DNA of 64,000 bases from Actinoallomurus purpureus. GTDB taxonomy: Bacteria; Actinomycetota; Actinomycetes; Streptosporangiales; Streptosporangiaceae. The stretch lies in the NCBI RefSeq assembly GCF_024055795.1, contig NZ_JAMXMY010000032.1, positions 29,480 through 93,479 of the forward strand, written 5' to 3'. Of this stretch, positions 36,977-48,238 are shown in pieces (position 1 is the first letter of the stretch; every line of letters starts with the position of its first letter). Made by a program: the position numbers and the translations under genes. Below the pieces are notes generated by a model. The model was given only the letters and a program-made list of their open reading frames with translations. It was not told the origin of the DNA and did not search any database.

Positions 36977-38167
36977 TCAGCGGCGGGCGTTCTGCCAGGC
37001 GCGGATCCAGGCGGCATAGTCGGCGCAGCCCTCACCGCGCCCGCCGCAGTCCTTCGTCGGCGTACGGGCAAAAACGATCTTATTGAGGTACGACCGGTCG
37101 CCGACGTGGTACGCACTGCAGAACTGCGGGCGCAGCCGGTCGTGTCCGCACGCCTCGGAATTGGCCGGGGCGACGCCGTCCCACTCCGCCACCTGCTGTT
37201 GGACCTCCGGAGAACTCGCCCAGTTCAGCCACTGGTACATGCAGTTGGGGTGGTCGCCCCGGGCTCCGACCATCCAGGCGTCCATCCAGCCGGTGACGCC
37301 CTCGCGCGGAGTGACCCCGGCGACGGAGCGACCGCTCCGGCTGAGCACGTCCACCTGGTACGGCCAGACCTGGCCCAGGGCGGCCTGCCCGTCGGCGAAC
37401 GGGGCGATGGCGTCGGACGGGTTGAGCCAGTAGGTGCTGACGTACGGATGCTGCTTCGTGATCAACGACGCCGCCGCGGCGAGCTGCTTTCCGGTCAGCG
37501 CGAACGGATCCTTGATGTGCAGCTTCGGGTCGTGCGCCTTGAGGTAGAGGGCGACGTCGCCGAGCGTCAGCGGACTGTCGCGGACCACGAGACGGCCGGC
37601 GTACTTCTTGGCCTCGGCCGGGTCGAACAGCGCGCCCCAGCTGTCCGGCGCCGTGCGCACCGCGCGCTGGTCGTACATGAGGAGGTTCGACCCCCAGGTG
37701 AAGGGGACGCCGTAGGGCTTGCCGTCCTTGGTCAGCTGCGCGCGGAGAACGGGTTCGAGGTCCTTGTAGCCGTCGATGAGGTCGGGATTGACCGCCACGA
37801 CCTGGCGGTCCGCCACGAGCTGCCCGGCGATCTCCGGGGGCGCCGCGACACCGTCGTAGTGCAGGTTCGGCTTGGACATCAGCTGGCGCATCTCCTGCGC
37901 GTCGGTCGCGTACTTGATGTCCACCCGGCACCGGGTCTTCTTCTGGAACGGGGTGATCCAGTCGACCCGGGGGTCGTTGGAGCCGTCTTCGGCGTAGCCG
38001 TTCCACGTCAGGAGGGAGACCGAGCCCTCACCCGCCCCGAGGGTGTCGGCCGCCCGGACCTCTCTCGTACGGTGGACGCCGCCGCCTCCGCTGCAGCCGA
38101 CCAGGCCGAGCACGGCGGCCAGCACGATGGCCGACACGGCTGCCGCACGCCGTCGTGAACGCCTCAT
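36977..38167 (-). CDS. PotD-like solute-binding lipoprotein
   Basis: A 396-residue lipoprotein with lipobox LGLVGC (lipidated Cys at about 25), then a periplasmic-binding-protein fold resembling spermidine/putrescine receptors (SLLTWNGYAEDG; VPFTWGSNLLMYD). No ABC permease or ATPase gene is adjacent, so its transporter must be elsewhere. A GGGAG site precedes the ATG. The ligand is inferred only as a polyamine-like cation. Confidence 0.8.
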   Translation of the reverse strand: MRRSRRRAAAVSAIVLAAVLGLVGCSGGGGVHRTREVRAADTLGAGEGSVSLLTWNGYAEDGSNDPRVDWITPFQKKTRCRVDIKYATDAQEMRQLMSKPNLHYDGVAAPPEIAGQLVADRQVVAVNPDLIDGYKDLEPVLRAQLTKDGKPYGVPFTWGSNLLMYDQRAVRTAPDSWGALFDPAEAKKYAGRLVVRDSPLTLGDVALYLKAHDPKLHIKDPFALTGKQLAAAASLITKQHPYVSTYWLNPSDAIAPFADGQAALGQVWPYQVDVLSRSGRSVAGVTPREGVTGWMDAWMVGARGDHPNCMYQWLNWASSPEVQQQVAEWDGVAPANSEACGHDRLRPQFCSAYHVGDRSYLNKIVFARTPTKDCGGRGEGCADYAAWIRAWQNARR

Positions 38168-38258
38168 GCCGCTCCCGTCTCATGACAACACGTCTGCGGC
38201 GAGCGTAACGATATGGGTGGGCCGACGCGGACAGGACCCACGAGGTGGGGAAATGGAG

Positions 38259-38298
38259 GTCCGGGCAACCGTGCCGGGGGCTACACGGTTGCCCGGAC
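38259..38298. terminator. Long-stem hairpin upstream of the solute-binding gene
   Basis: A perfect 15-bp stem GTCCGGGCAACCGTG / CACGGTTGCCCGGAC with a 10-nt loop. It lies downstream of the small gene 38435-38731 and 92 bp upstream of the lipoprotein start. It is best read as the terminator of the small gene, but a 5'-leader attenuator of the lipoprotein gene is possible. Confidence 0.65.
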
Positions 38299-38434
38299 TC
38301 CCGGCGGCCTCAGGAGAGCGCCCCTCTGCAGTCACGCCTGTCACGGAGGTGTTGGAGGGGGAGGCGGCGTGACTGGCAAAAATGCTCACCTGAGACCGCG
38401 GCTTGGGTGCGGCCCGGCCGGGCCGCGCGGGGGG

Positions 38435-38731
38435 TCATCGGATCCGCCCTCCGGGTCGGGAGGCGGCGGGGAGCCTGCCCCGCGCCGCGCCCGGAGACGG
38501 ACCTCGTGTCTGGTAGGGGACTCGGGGGCGCGCTTTCAGCGCCTCGATCGACTCGACCAGCTCCTTCACCGTCGGAGCCTCGATGAACTCGCCGGGCTCG
38601 CGGTCGTGAGGCGGGAGCGCCCACCAGTGACCGGTGGCCTCGCCGAACCAGATCGTCCACTCCGGGTAGCGCGCCGCCAACACGGCGAGCAACGAGAACG
38701 GCGTCTGGTCGGGCGAGTCGTCGGCAGACAT
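38435..38731 (-). CDS. Small hypothetical protein
   Basis: A 98-residue protein with LAARYPEWTIWFGEATGHWWALPP, a pattern seen in small actinomycete proteins of unknown function, and a Pro/Arg-rich tail. The ATG at 38731 has GGGAG 7 nt upstream. A long hairpin follows the stop. Confidence 0.65.
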   Translation of the reverse strand: MSADDSPDQTPFSLLAVLAARYPEWTIWFGEATGHWWALPPHDREPGEFIEAPTVKELVESIEALKARPRVPYQTRGPSPGAARGRLPAASRPGGRIR

Positions 38732-39247
38732 GGGGTGCTCCCTGGGAACCGGGGAACTTCTGAAGTTTGCGCCAACAGCTATCGACAACCGCAGTGTGTC
38801 GTATGCCACAGAGCAGGTCAAGGGCTCCGGCTAGTGTTTGTAGGTTTACCTGTCAAGCTACCGGATTAGCGCAAACCAATACCCATGAAGGTGCTGCGAC
38901 CTTTTCAAGAAAGACCCTGCGCGCTCGCACGAGCGGAGCACACGATGACGATCTTGTGCAACCCCCAACGGACGGGCCCCTGGACCCATCGTGGCCCACC
39001 CCGCCCCCGGAGGCCACCCACCGCCACCCGGCTTTGACCTTCAGGTGACAAGACCCCGATTTCGCGCCGGCCGGAAATCCGTCGCCGCGTGAATTGAAAA
39101 CGACCCGCCGGAATTAGAATTCCGACAGCAATCACCGAAACGGGCATGCGCCCCTTTATTGCCGAATGACGGCATGCAGGGCCAGAAGCCCTCTCTGCCG
39201 GGCCGCGTGACCGCATCCGCCGAGACGGACGCGATCACGCCTGCCGA
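38732..39247. other. AT-richer intergenic region
   Basis: This 516-bp stretch contains no convincing gene on either strand. A separated inverted repeat GTTTGCGC / GCGCAAAC occurs near 38765 and 38870. Its lower GC than the flanks may reflect promoters or past insertion. Confidence 0.45.
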
Positions 39248-40734
<1,487 letters not shown>

Positions 40735-40738
<4 letters not shown>

Positions 40739-42000
40739 GATGAGACCGCCTCCAGGGCGTCGATGAGGATGCCGAGCCCCTCCTTGCCCTCATCCTCGGT
40801 CAGCGTCAGCGGCGGGGCCATCCGGAGCGTGTTGCCGTACAGCCCGCCCTTGCCGATGAGCAGGCCACGGGCCTTGGTCTCCTCCAGCATCCGTGCGGCG
40901 AGCTCCGGCTCGGTCAGCTCCACCGCGAACATCAGGCCCTTGCCGCGTACGTCGGTGACGATCGGCAGCCGGGCGGCCGCCGCCCGCAGGCCCTCGATGA
41001 TCTGCCCGCCGACCTTGGCGGCGTTGGCCTGCAGGTCGTGGTCGAGGATGTAGTCGAGCGTCGCGTTCGCGGCGGCGGTGGAGATCGGGTTGCCGCCGAA
41101 CGTCGACAGGCCGGTCGCGTGCAGCGCGTCCATCAGCTCGCGGCGCGCGACGAGACCGCCGATCGCGAAGCCGTTTCCGAGCCCCTTGGCGAAGGTCATC
41201 ATGTCGGGCGTCACGCCGTGGTTCTGGATGCCCCAGAAGTTCTGGCCGGTACGCCCCCAGCCGGTCTGCACCTCGTCGGAGATGAACAGGATGCCCTGCT
41301 CGGCCAGCACCTCCTGGTACGCCGCGTACAGCCCGTCCGGCGGGACGGTGTACCCCCCGACGCCCTGGATCGGCTCGGCGATGACGGCCGCGACGTCACC
41401 GGCCGTGACGGTGGCGAGGGTGTGCCGCAGGTCCTCCACGCAGACCCGGATGAAGTCGGCGTCCGAGAGCCCCCGGAACTGCGAGAGATGCCGGTCCCCG
41501 CCGTGCAGGAAGTACACGCTCAGCGGCGACAGCGCGTTGTTCTTCCACGTGCGGTTGCTCGTGATCGCGGTCGCGCCGAAGGACCGGCCGTGGTAGCTCT
41601 GCCGCATGGCGAGGATCTGGTTGCTCTTGCGCGCGTACGTCGCGAGCAGGAGCGCCGTCTCGTTCGCCTCGGTGCCGGAGTTGGTGAAGAACACCTTGGC
41701 GTCGTCGATGCCGGAGAGCCGGGCGATCTTCTCGGCGAGCTCGACCTGGCCGCGCATCAGGTACAGCGTCGAGGTGTGCACGACTCCGGTGCGGAGCTGG
41801 CGTTCGACGGCCTCGCGTACCTCGGCGAGGTCGTAGCCGAGCGTGTTCGTGACGATCCCGGCGAAGAAGTCGAGGTAGGAACGGCCGTTCGCGTCGGTGA
41901 CGCGGTTGCCCTTCCCGCTGACGATCTCGATGGGCTCGTCATAGTAGAGGGCCATCCAGTTCGGCATGACCGCGCGATGACGTGCAAGCAAGTCCGACAT
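40735..42000 (-). CDS. Class III aminotransferase (beta-alanine/GABA type)
   Basis: A 421-residue PLP enzyme with FFTNSGTEANE, YHGRSFGA, the Asp motif LFISDEVQTGWGRTG and the PLP lysine in TFAKGLGNG. It is translationally coupled to the semialdehyde dehydrogenase. Together they would convert an omega-amino acid such as beta-alanine or GABA to a semialdehyde and then to an acyl-CoA. The ATG at 42000 has a GGAAG site. Confidence 0.9.
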
Positions 42001-42210
42001 ACAACGAGTCTTCCCGCTTAACACCCCAGAGCGCCAGCCGACAGACTGTCAGCATCGACCCACCGAGTCTGGCAACCTGTCGGCCGCGAGCCTATGGCTC
42101 ACTCACGCGTCTCACCCGCTTCGCGTCCGGCCTTCGTCGTGCCGGAGGCGCGCAGAGGACACGTTCGTCCGGACACCCCGTTCGCCGCACCGCGCTCGCT
42201 CGGCCGCTGC

Positions 42211-42486
42211 TCAGAGCCGGTTGAGGCGGCGGGCGAGGCGGAAGTCGTACTCCGTCAGGCCTCCGGCGACGTGCGTACTCTGCGTCAGCGTGACCTTGTT
42301 CCAGCGGATCAGGATGTCCGGGTGGTGGTTCTGCTCCTCGGCGACCTCCGCCACGCGGTTGACGAACGCCATCGCCTCCTTGAAGTCCTTGAACGTGACG
42401 GTCTTGACGATCGCGTCCTCGGCGAGCTCCCAGCCCGGGGTCGTCGCCAGCTCGCGGTCGACGGCGTCGCTGTCCAGCCGATCCAT
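42211..42486 (-). CDS. 4a-hydroxytetrahydrobiopterin dehydratase
   Basis: A 91-residue PCD-family protein with EEQNHHPDILIRWNKV and LTQSTHVAGGLTEYDF, including the conserved His residues. It regenerates oxidised pterin cofactor after aromatic amino-acid hydroxylation. No hydroxylase gene is visible nearby. It is divergent from PucR (38 bp). Confidence 0.9.
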   Translation of the reverse strand: MDRLDSDAVDRELATTPGWELAEDAIVKTVTFKDFKEAMAFVNRVAEVAEEQNHHPDILIRWNKVTLTQSTHVAGGLTEYDFRLARRLNRL

Positions 42487-42511
42487 CTGGCCCCTCCTCG
42501 CGTCTGTTCCG

Positions 42512-42525
42512 TAGCATCACAATTG
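42512..42525 (+). promoter_or_regulatory. -10 box and leaderless start of the PucR gene
   Basis: TAGCAT (42512-42517) is followed after 7 nt by the GTG at 42525. There is no ribosome site, so the mRNA probably starts at the start codon. Confidence 0.6.
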
Positions 42526-44264
42526 TGCTGCCCACTCTGGCCGACGTCTTGCGGCTCGACGCGGTCCGGCGGGGCGAGCCCCGGATCATCGCCGGCGCGG
42601 ACCACCTCGACGCCCGCGTGCGGTGGGTCCATGTCGCCGAGGTCACCGACATCGCCCACCTGCTGCGCGGCGGCGAACTGGTGCTCACCACCGGCATCGC
42701 GCTGCCGGACGATCCACACCGCCTCCGGACGTACGTCGCCGAGCTCGCCGAGGTGGGCATCAGCGGCCTCATCGTCGAGCTGGGCCGCAAGTACGCGCGC
42801 ACGCTCCCCGACGCGCTGGTCGCGGCGGCCGAGGAGCACCGGCTCCCGCTCATCGCCTGGGCGCGGGAGACTCCGTTCGTCGACGTCACCGAGGCGGTGC
42901 ACGCCCAGATCATCGACGCGCAGCTGGCCGAGCTGCGCGCCTCGGAGAAGCTGCACGAGGTGTTCACCCAGCTGTCCGTCGACGGCGCGCCACCGGCCGA
43001 GGTGGTCCGCCAGGTGGCCGTCATCGCCGGGCGCCCCGTCGTGCTGGAGAACCTCGCCCACCAGGTGCTGGCCGCCGAGATGGCCGGGTCCGACCCCGCC
43101 GAGCTGCTGACCGGCTGGGAGATCCGCTCGCGGGCCGTACGCCCCGAGGAGCGCACCGCGTACGACGGGTCCTCACGGTGGCTGCTGACCGTCGTCGGCG
43201 CGCGCGGTGAGGACTGGGGGCGGCTCATCATCACCTCGATGGACCCGCCCTCGCCCCGTGACGTCGTCCTCATCGAGCGCGCGGCGACCACGCTCGCGCT
43301 CGGACGGCTGCTCGACCGGCACGCCGAGAGCCTCGAACGCCAGGCGCACGGCTCGATCATCAACGGCATCCTCGCGCACGCGTACGCCGACCCACAGGAG
43401 GCGGCGGCCCGTGCCCGCGCCCTCGGCGTGCCGCTCACCGGCCGCCGCCTGCTCGGCATCGTGGTCCTTCCGCGCCCGTCGGTGCGCTCCGACCCTCCCC
43501 CGGCACTCGGCCTGACGCACGGCGGCGACAGCTCGACGGCCGCCTCGATCGCGGAACTGGCCGAGGCGACCGCCGCCGCCTGCCGGGAGGCGAACCTGTC
43601 CGCCCTCGTGGGCGCCCTCGACGAGAGCTCTCCGCAGGCCCGGGTCGGCGTGCTCGCCTCACTCCCCGCACGCGCCGCCGAGGACGACGTCCTGTGCGAG
43701 GTGGCGCGCCGCCTCCGGGCCCACCATTGCGGTCCGGCGGCGGCCGGCCGTGACCGCGCCGCGGCCGGACCCGACACGGGCGGCCGGGCCGCGCGACCAC
43801 GCGGTGGCGCGGAGGCGTTCGTCATGGCCGTGGGGTCGACCGTGGAGTCCGTACGCGACGTCCGCCGATCGTTTCTGGAGGCCGAGCAGGTCGCCGCCGT
43901 CGCCGCCGGACGCAACGACGGACGGCTCTTCTACCGCCTGCCCGACCTGCGGCTACGCGGCCTGCTACACCTGCTGCGCGACGACGCGCGGCTGCAGACG
44001 TTCACCGAACGCGAGCTGGGCCCGCTCCTGACCTACGACGCCCAGCGCGGCAGCGACCTCGTCCACGTGCTCGGCCTCTACCTCGGCAGCGGCCGCAACA
44101 AGGTCCTCACGGCCCAACGGGCCCACCTGTCGCGGCCGGCGTTGTACGAGCGGCTGCGCCGCATCGAACGAGTGCTCGGCGCGGACCTGGAGGACGTCGA
44201 GTCGTGCGCCTCCCTGCACGTCGCCCTACTCGCCCTCGACGCCCTCCGCAAGGACCGCATGTAA
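42525..44264 (+). CDS. PucR-family transcriptional regulator
   Basis: A 579-residue regulator with an N-terminal PucR domain (LPTLADVLRLDAVRRGEP...), a central GGDEF-like region and a C-terminal HTH_30 (VLTAQRAHLSRPALYERLRRIERVLG). PucR proteins often control GABA, purine or omega-amino-acid use. It lies 525 bp from the aminotransferase-mmsA operon in the opposite direction, so it probably regulates that operon. Confidence 0.88.
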   Translation: MLPTLADVLRLDAVRRGEPRIIAGADHLDARVRWVHVAEVTDIAHLLRGGELVLTTGIALPDDPHRLRTYVAELAEVGISGLIVELGRKYARTLPDALVAAAEEHRLPLIAWARETPFVDVTEAVHAQIIDAQLAELRASEKLHEVFTQLSVDGAPPAEVVRQVAVIAGRPVVLENLAHQVLAAEMAGSDPAELLTGWEIRSRAVRPEERTAYDGSSRWLLTVVGARGEDWGRLIITSMDPPSPRDVVLIERAATTLALGRLLDRHAESLERQAHGSIINGILAHAYADPQEAAARARALGVPLTGRRLLGIVVLPRPSVRSDPPPALGLTHGGDSSTAASIAELAEATAAACREANLSALVGALDESSPQARVGVLASLPARAAEDDVLCEVARRLRAHHCGPAAAGRDRAAAGPDTGGRAARPRGGAEAFVMAVGSTVESVRDVRRSFLEAEQVAAVAAGRNDGRLFYRLPDLRLRGLLHLLRDDARLQTFTERELGPLLTYDAQRGSDLVHVLGLYLGSGRNKVLTAQRAHLSRPALYERLRRIERVLGADLEDVESCASLHVALLALDALRKDRM

Positions 44265-44393
44265 CGGCGAGTCCGACGTGCACGGAAGCATGCGGCAAGG
44301 CCGCCCAGGGCCGGCTCGACGCCGGTCCAGCAAGCGAGAGGCGGAACAGACGCCGCGACGGCCGCGCCAGTTCCGCCTCCTCCAGACCGCAGG

Positions 44394-44525
44394 TCACTCC
44401 GGCGGTCTGCCCGCCGCCCCCGTACTGCCGAGGAACGCTCCATCGATCCAGGTGACTTCGACACAGCCACTCGACGCGTTACTCCGGATGGATTTGCGCC
44501 AGGGGGGAATCGGGTTATCGGTCAT
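44394..44525 (-). CDS. DUF397 protein, C-terminally short
   Basis: A 43-residue protein reading PWRKSIRSNASSGCVEVTWID, the DUF397 start. It ends at FLGSTGAAGRPPE before the usual second half. It follows the XRE gene by 11 nt and so is its partner. Like the other DUF397 gene (14019-14156) it stops early. Confidence 0.72.
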   Translation of the reverse strand: MTDNPIPPWRKSIRSNASSGCVEVTWIDGAFLGSTGAAGRPPE

Positions 44526-44536
44526 TCTGACCTTCC

Positions 44537-45397
44537 TTATGTCTCTTCTGCCGCCAGTCGGCGGAGGAATGCGGCCGACTCACCGAGCCCGAGCGCCTCG
44601 GCGACGAGCCGGTTGAACACGAGCGAGTAGGCGTGGACGTCGGTGTCGTCCTCGAGATACAGGGCGCCGTTGAGCGCCTCGATGTAGCCGACATCGGGCA
44701 TGTAACGCTCCGGGAACTCCAAGATCGCGAAGGTACCTTCCACACCCGGATGCGCCCCGACCTTGTGCGGCAGGACTTGGAGGGTGACATTGGGGAGCTC
44801 GGCCAGTTCGGCGAGATGGGTGTACTGCGCCCGCATGACGGCCGTACCGCCGATCATGCGGCGCAGGGTGTTCTCGTCGATCACACACCACAGCTCCAGC
44901 GGGGGCGTCCGCTCGGCGAGCAGCGCCTGTCGGTTGAGGCGCACCTCGACGCGCCGCTCCACCTCAGAGTCAGAGGCCAGCTGCATGAGGCCGGCCTTGA
45001 TCACCTCCCGCGCGTAGTCCTCGGTCTGCAACAACCCATGAACGACCAGGGCGTCATAACACCGCAGCGACCGAGCATCAGCCTCCAAGGCGATATAGGA
45101 GGCGTACGCGGCGGGCAGGGTGTCGGTGTAGCGATGCCACCAGCCGCGCTCGCGCGCGCCGCGAGCCAGCTCCGCGAGATCGTCGCGGCGACGGACGTCC
45201 ACCTTGTAGATGTCGAGGAGCCGTTGCAGCTCGACGGGTTTGATCCTCCGGATGGCGGTCTCCATGCGGCCGAGCGTGGCGCGGCTCCACCCGAGCCGCT
45301 CGGCCGCCTGATCGAGGGTCAGTCCTGTCTGTTCACGAAGACGACGCAGCTCGATCGCGATGCGGCGTTCGCGGATGGTCGGTGAGGGATCCGGCAC
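44537..45397 (-). CDS. XRE-family regulator with DUF5753 domain (WhiJ-like)
   Basis: A 286-residue protein with an N-terminal helix-turn-helix (LTLDQAAERLGWSRATLGRMETAIRRIKP) and a DUF5753 domain (LVVHGLLQTEDYAREVI...; ELWCVIDENTLRRMIGG). It lies in the classic XRE-DUF397-ATPase arrangement, divergent from an anti-sigma-type ATPase. Such loci influence sporulation or antibiotic production in streptomycetes; the specific role here is inferred. Confidence 0.9.
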   Translation of the reverse strand: MPDPSPTIRERRIAIELRRLREQTGLTLDQAAERLGWSRATLGRMETAIRRIKPVELQRLLDIYKVDVRRRDDLAELARGARERGWWHRYTDTLPAAYASYIALEADARSLRCYDALVVHGLLQTEDYAREVIKAGLMQLASDSEVERRVEVRLNRQALLAERTPPLELWCVIDENTLRRMIGGTAVMRAQYTHLAELAELPNVTLQVLPHKVGAHPGVEGTFAILEFPERYMPDVGYIEALNGALYLEDDTDVHAYSLVFNRLVAEALGLGESAAFLRRLAAEET

Positions 45398-45743
45398 GAG
45401 CCCAGTGTGCCGACGTCACTGAGTGCGAGCAATCGATTTCACAGAGTTACCGAGCGGTAAATTGTGAGAATTCTCAGCGAACCGCTTGCGCGGATCCACC
45501 AGGTCGCAGCACTATGCGTAAGAGACCGAACACGCCATGTGATCGAGGGGGTCGCCCGACGTGACGGCAGCGAACAGGCGCGCCACCGTGTCACCGGCCA
45601 CTTTAGCCGCCACCGCTCCGGCGGAACCGGACCGGCCCCCGACCCACCCCACGGGTCCCGTGTCGTGCTCCCCAGGTCCAGGGAACATCGAGCGTCTCCC
45701 CGGGCCTCGGCACTCACCCCATTCGACGGGAGGGCGCACCACC

Positions 45744-46178
45744 GTGACCGCCATGCTCCACGAGACGACGCCGACCACATCCATCACCACGATGTGCTGG
45801 CGCCGGACCTTCCCCGGCCGCCCGGACCAGGCGCGACTCGTCCGCAGGTTCGTGGCCTTCCTCCTGGAGGACTGCCGGCGCGCCGACGACGCGGTCCAGG
45901 TGGTGGCCGAACTGGCCGGCAACGCCCTCATCCACACCCGTTCCGGCCGGCCCGGTGGCACGTTCGTCGTCGAGGTGCGCCGCGGGGAGGACTGCCTGGC
46001 GATCTCCGTCACCGATCAGGGAGGATCGCTGGAGGACAGCGGCCCCCATACGAGGCGGCACGACGACGACCTCGCCGAGAACGGCCGCGGCCTCCCCATC
46101 GTCGAGGACCTCGCCACCCACGTCACCTGGACCGGCGACCCGGACCACGGCCACACGGTCACCGCCACCTTCAGCTGA
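45744..46178 (+). CDS. ATP-binding regulatory protein (HATPase_c, anti-sigma-like)
   Basis: A 144-residue GHKL ATPase with the N-box ELAGNALIHTRSG, G1 box VTDQGG and G2 box NGRGLPIVEDLA. It has no kinase dimerisation domain, so it resembles SpoIIAB/RsbW-like or AbaA-like partners. The GTG at 45744 follows GGGAGGG. It is divergent from the XRE/DUF397 pair and probably part of the same regulatory unit. Confidence 0.85.
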   Translation: MTAMLHETTPTTSITTMCWRRTFPGRPDQARLVRRFVAFLLEDCRRADDAVQVVAELAGNALIHTRSGRPGGTFVVEVRRGEDCLAISVTDQGGSLEDSGPHTRRHDDDLAENGRGLPIVEDLATHVTWTGDPDHGHTVTATFS

Positions 46179-46979
46179 GCCCCCGTTCACCCGCATTCCC
46201 GAGTCTTCGCCGGCCCGTCGGCCACTCACCACTTCCGATCCCGCCCCGGCCGGCGGTCATTCACCGAGCGTCGAGGACACCGCGGCCGGCACCGATCAGC
46301 TCGGTGCTCTACCGCGAGGACGCCGGGCCACGACACGCCTGAAGCCCCGGCACCGAATCATCCCGGGACTCGACGGGAAGTGATCACTTCGCGACGGGGA
46401 CGAGTTCGGTCTCTGGGGCGGGGATCTGTTCGGCGGACTCCGCCCGGCGGCGGCCGGTCACCTGCGATGGAAGCCGTGCGACCGCAGTGGGCGCGCCGGC
46501 CACGACCGTCATCACCGTACCCCCGCCTGCCCGGTGAGGAGTCGCACGGGACCCGATGACGGAGTGGCGCGGAGCCATGCGAACGACGGGAGGGTCGCGA
46601 CCGGCCGCCGCGAGGTCTGTCTTCACCTCCCGGCAGCCGTCGCGCTCTTCACGTCTCGGCGGGCGGGTCATCGGGCCGGACGACGTCGGAGGCCCAGGTC
46701 ACTGACGTGGAGCTTGACCACCGCCATGACTCCGTGGCCCGGTCGGCCTTCACCCGGTTCGGATACTCGGTAGTATTCACCTGCTTTTGACGTGACCGAT
46801 TCCGGACTAACATTTGACCTTGCGGCTTTTGACTTGGTTTGTGAGGATCTGCGAAGGCCAGGTAATCGGATCTCGACCCCGCCCGGGCGGCCCCCTCCGC
46901 CCGCGAGCCGAGCGCCGTTGCCATGCCGTCCCTCGGGCACGCCATCGGGGCGTGCCCGCCACCCCTGAGGGAGGCTCGT
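46179..46979. other. Long intergenic region upstream of a secreted protease
   Basis: This 801-bp stretch has no convincing gene. A minus-strand frame at 46384-46671 has little coding character. At 46787-46813 TTGACG and TAACAT stand 15 nt apart, a possible promoter for the protease. A small inverted repeat ATACT / AGTAT occurs near 46763. Confidence 0.45.
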
Positions 46980-48011
46980 GTGAGATTCACTGCTCCCCGG
47001 CGCGCTGGACTGATCGCCGCTGCCGCCACACTGCTGGGCGGCTCCCTTCTCGCGGCGTCGGCCCAGGCGGCCGTCTCGCAGCCGGATCCGTCGCACATCG
47101 CCACGAAGCTGGCCCAGCGGCTGGGTTCCCGCTCTGCCGGCTCGTATCTCGACCGGTCCACGAAGAAGCTCGTCGTGACCGTCACCTCGAAGTCGGACGC
47201 CTCGGCCGTACGCCAGGCAGGCGCCGTTCCCCGGATCGTCCCGTTCAGCGGTGCCCGGCTCCAGCAGGCCATCGGCACCCTCGACCGTACGGCCAAGGTG
47301 CCGGGCACGGCCTGGGCCGTCGACCCCACAACCGACCAGGTCGTGCTCTCCGTCGACAGCTCGGTCACCGGTTCCAAGCTCGTCCAGGTCACCTCGGCCG
47401 CCCAGCAGCTCGGCAGCGCCGTCCGCATGGAGTACGTGCCGGGCGTCTTCCGCACCGAGATCTCCGGTGGTGACGCGATCTACGGCGGTCAGTACCGCTG
47501 CTCCCTGGGCTTCAACGTCGTCAGCGGCAGCACGTACTACTTCCTGACCGCCGGGCACTGCGGCAACATCGCGTCCAGCTGGTACAGCAACTCGAGCCAC
47601 ACCTCGCTGATCGGCACGACGCGGTCCAGCACCTTCCCCGGCCACGACTACGCCATCGTCACGTACGCCAGCGGCGTCGCGCACCCGGGCCAGGTCGGCA
47701 GCCAGGACATCACCTCGGCCGGCAGCGCGTACGTCGGCGAGTCGGTGACGCGCCGGGGCAGCACCACCGGCATCCATTCCGGTAGCGTCACCGCGCTCAA
47801 CCAGACGGTGAACTACTCCGAGGGCAGCGTCACCGGAATGATCCGGACGACCGTCTGCGCGGAAGGCGGCGACAGCGGCGGCCCGCTCTACTCCGGCACC
47901 ACGGCGCTGGGGCTGACCTCCGGCGGCAGCGGCGACTGCACCTCCGGCGGAACGACCTTCTTCCAGCCGGTCACCGCGGCGCTCAGCGCGTACGGAGTGA
48001 GCGTCTACTGA
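46980..48011 (+). CDS. Streptogrisin-like secreted serine protease
   Basis: A 343-residue preproprotein of the S1E (alpha-lytic/streptogrisin) group. It has a signal peptide (to about ASAQA), a propeptide (to about residue 160, [18 protein letters not shown] marking the mature start) and the triad: His in TAGHCG, Asp in GHDYAIV and Ser in EGGDSGGP. Disulphide cysteines are placed as in streptogrisins. The GTG at 46980 has GGAGG 5 nt upstream. A strong terminator follows. Confidence 0.92.
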   Translation: MRFTAPRRAGLIAAAATLLGGSLLAASAQAAVSQPDPSHIATKLAQRLGSRSAGSYLDRSTKKLVVTVTSKSDASAVRQAGAVPRIVPFSGARLQQAIGTLDRTAKVPGTAWAVDPTTDQVVLSVDSSVTGSKLVQVTSAAQQLGSAVRMEYVPGVFRTEISGGDAIYGGQYRCSLGFNVVSGSTYYFLTAGHCGNIASSWYSNSSHTSLIGTTRSSTFPGHDYAIVTYASGVAHPGQVGSQDITSAGSAYVGESVTRRGSTTGIHSGSVTALNQTVNYSEGSVTGMIRTTVCAEGGDSGGPLYSGTTALGLTSGGSGDCTSGGTTFFQPVTAALSAYGVSVY

Positions 48012-48034
48012 TCCTTCTTCGCTGAACCCCGCTC

Positions 48035-48072
48035 GCGGGCCCCCGGAAGCGCGGCATCTTCCGGGGGCCCGC
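48035..48072 (+). terminator. Terminator hairpin after the streptogrisin-like gene
   Basis: A perfect 15-bp stem GCGGGCCCCCGGAAG / CTTCCGGGGGCCCGC with an 8-nt loop, followed by CCCCTTTTCATTT. The T-run makes this a good intrinsic terminator. Confidence 0.85.
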
Positions 48073-48238
48073 CCCTTTTCATTTGGCCCCGCCCTGTGAC
48101 GTGCATCAGCCGCACCCGGAGCCCCGGGGTCCCCGATCGTACGAAGGACCAGGGCAACCCCGCCCCCAAGAAGATTAGGACTGGTCCGGCCCGCCGGAAC
48201 CCGCCGCCGACTTAAGCGGCTCGTGTGACCAATTCAGT

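Noticed and set aside
38905..39216. Possible minus-strand gene in the gap before mmsA copy 2
   Set aside because: Coding character is poor and no ribosome site is visible.
46384..46671. Possible 95-codon minus-strand gene
   Set aside because: No domain, weak start and random-looking composition.
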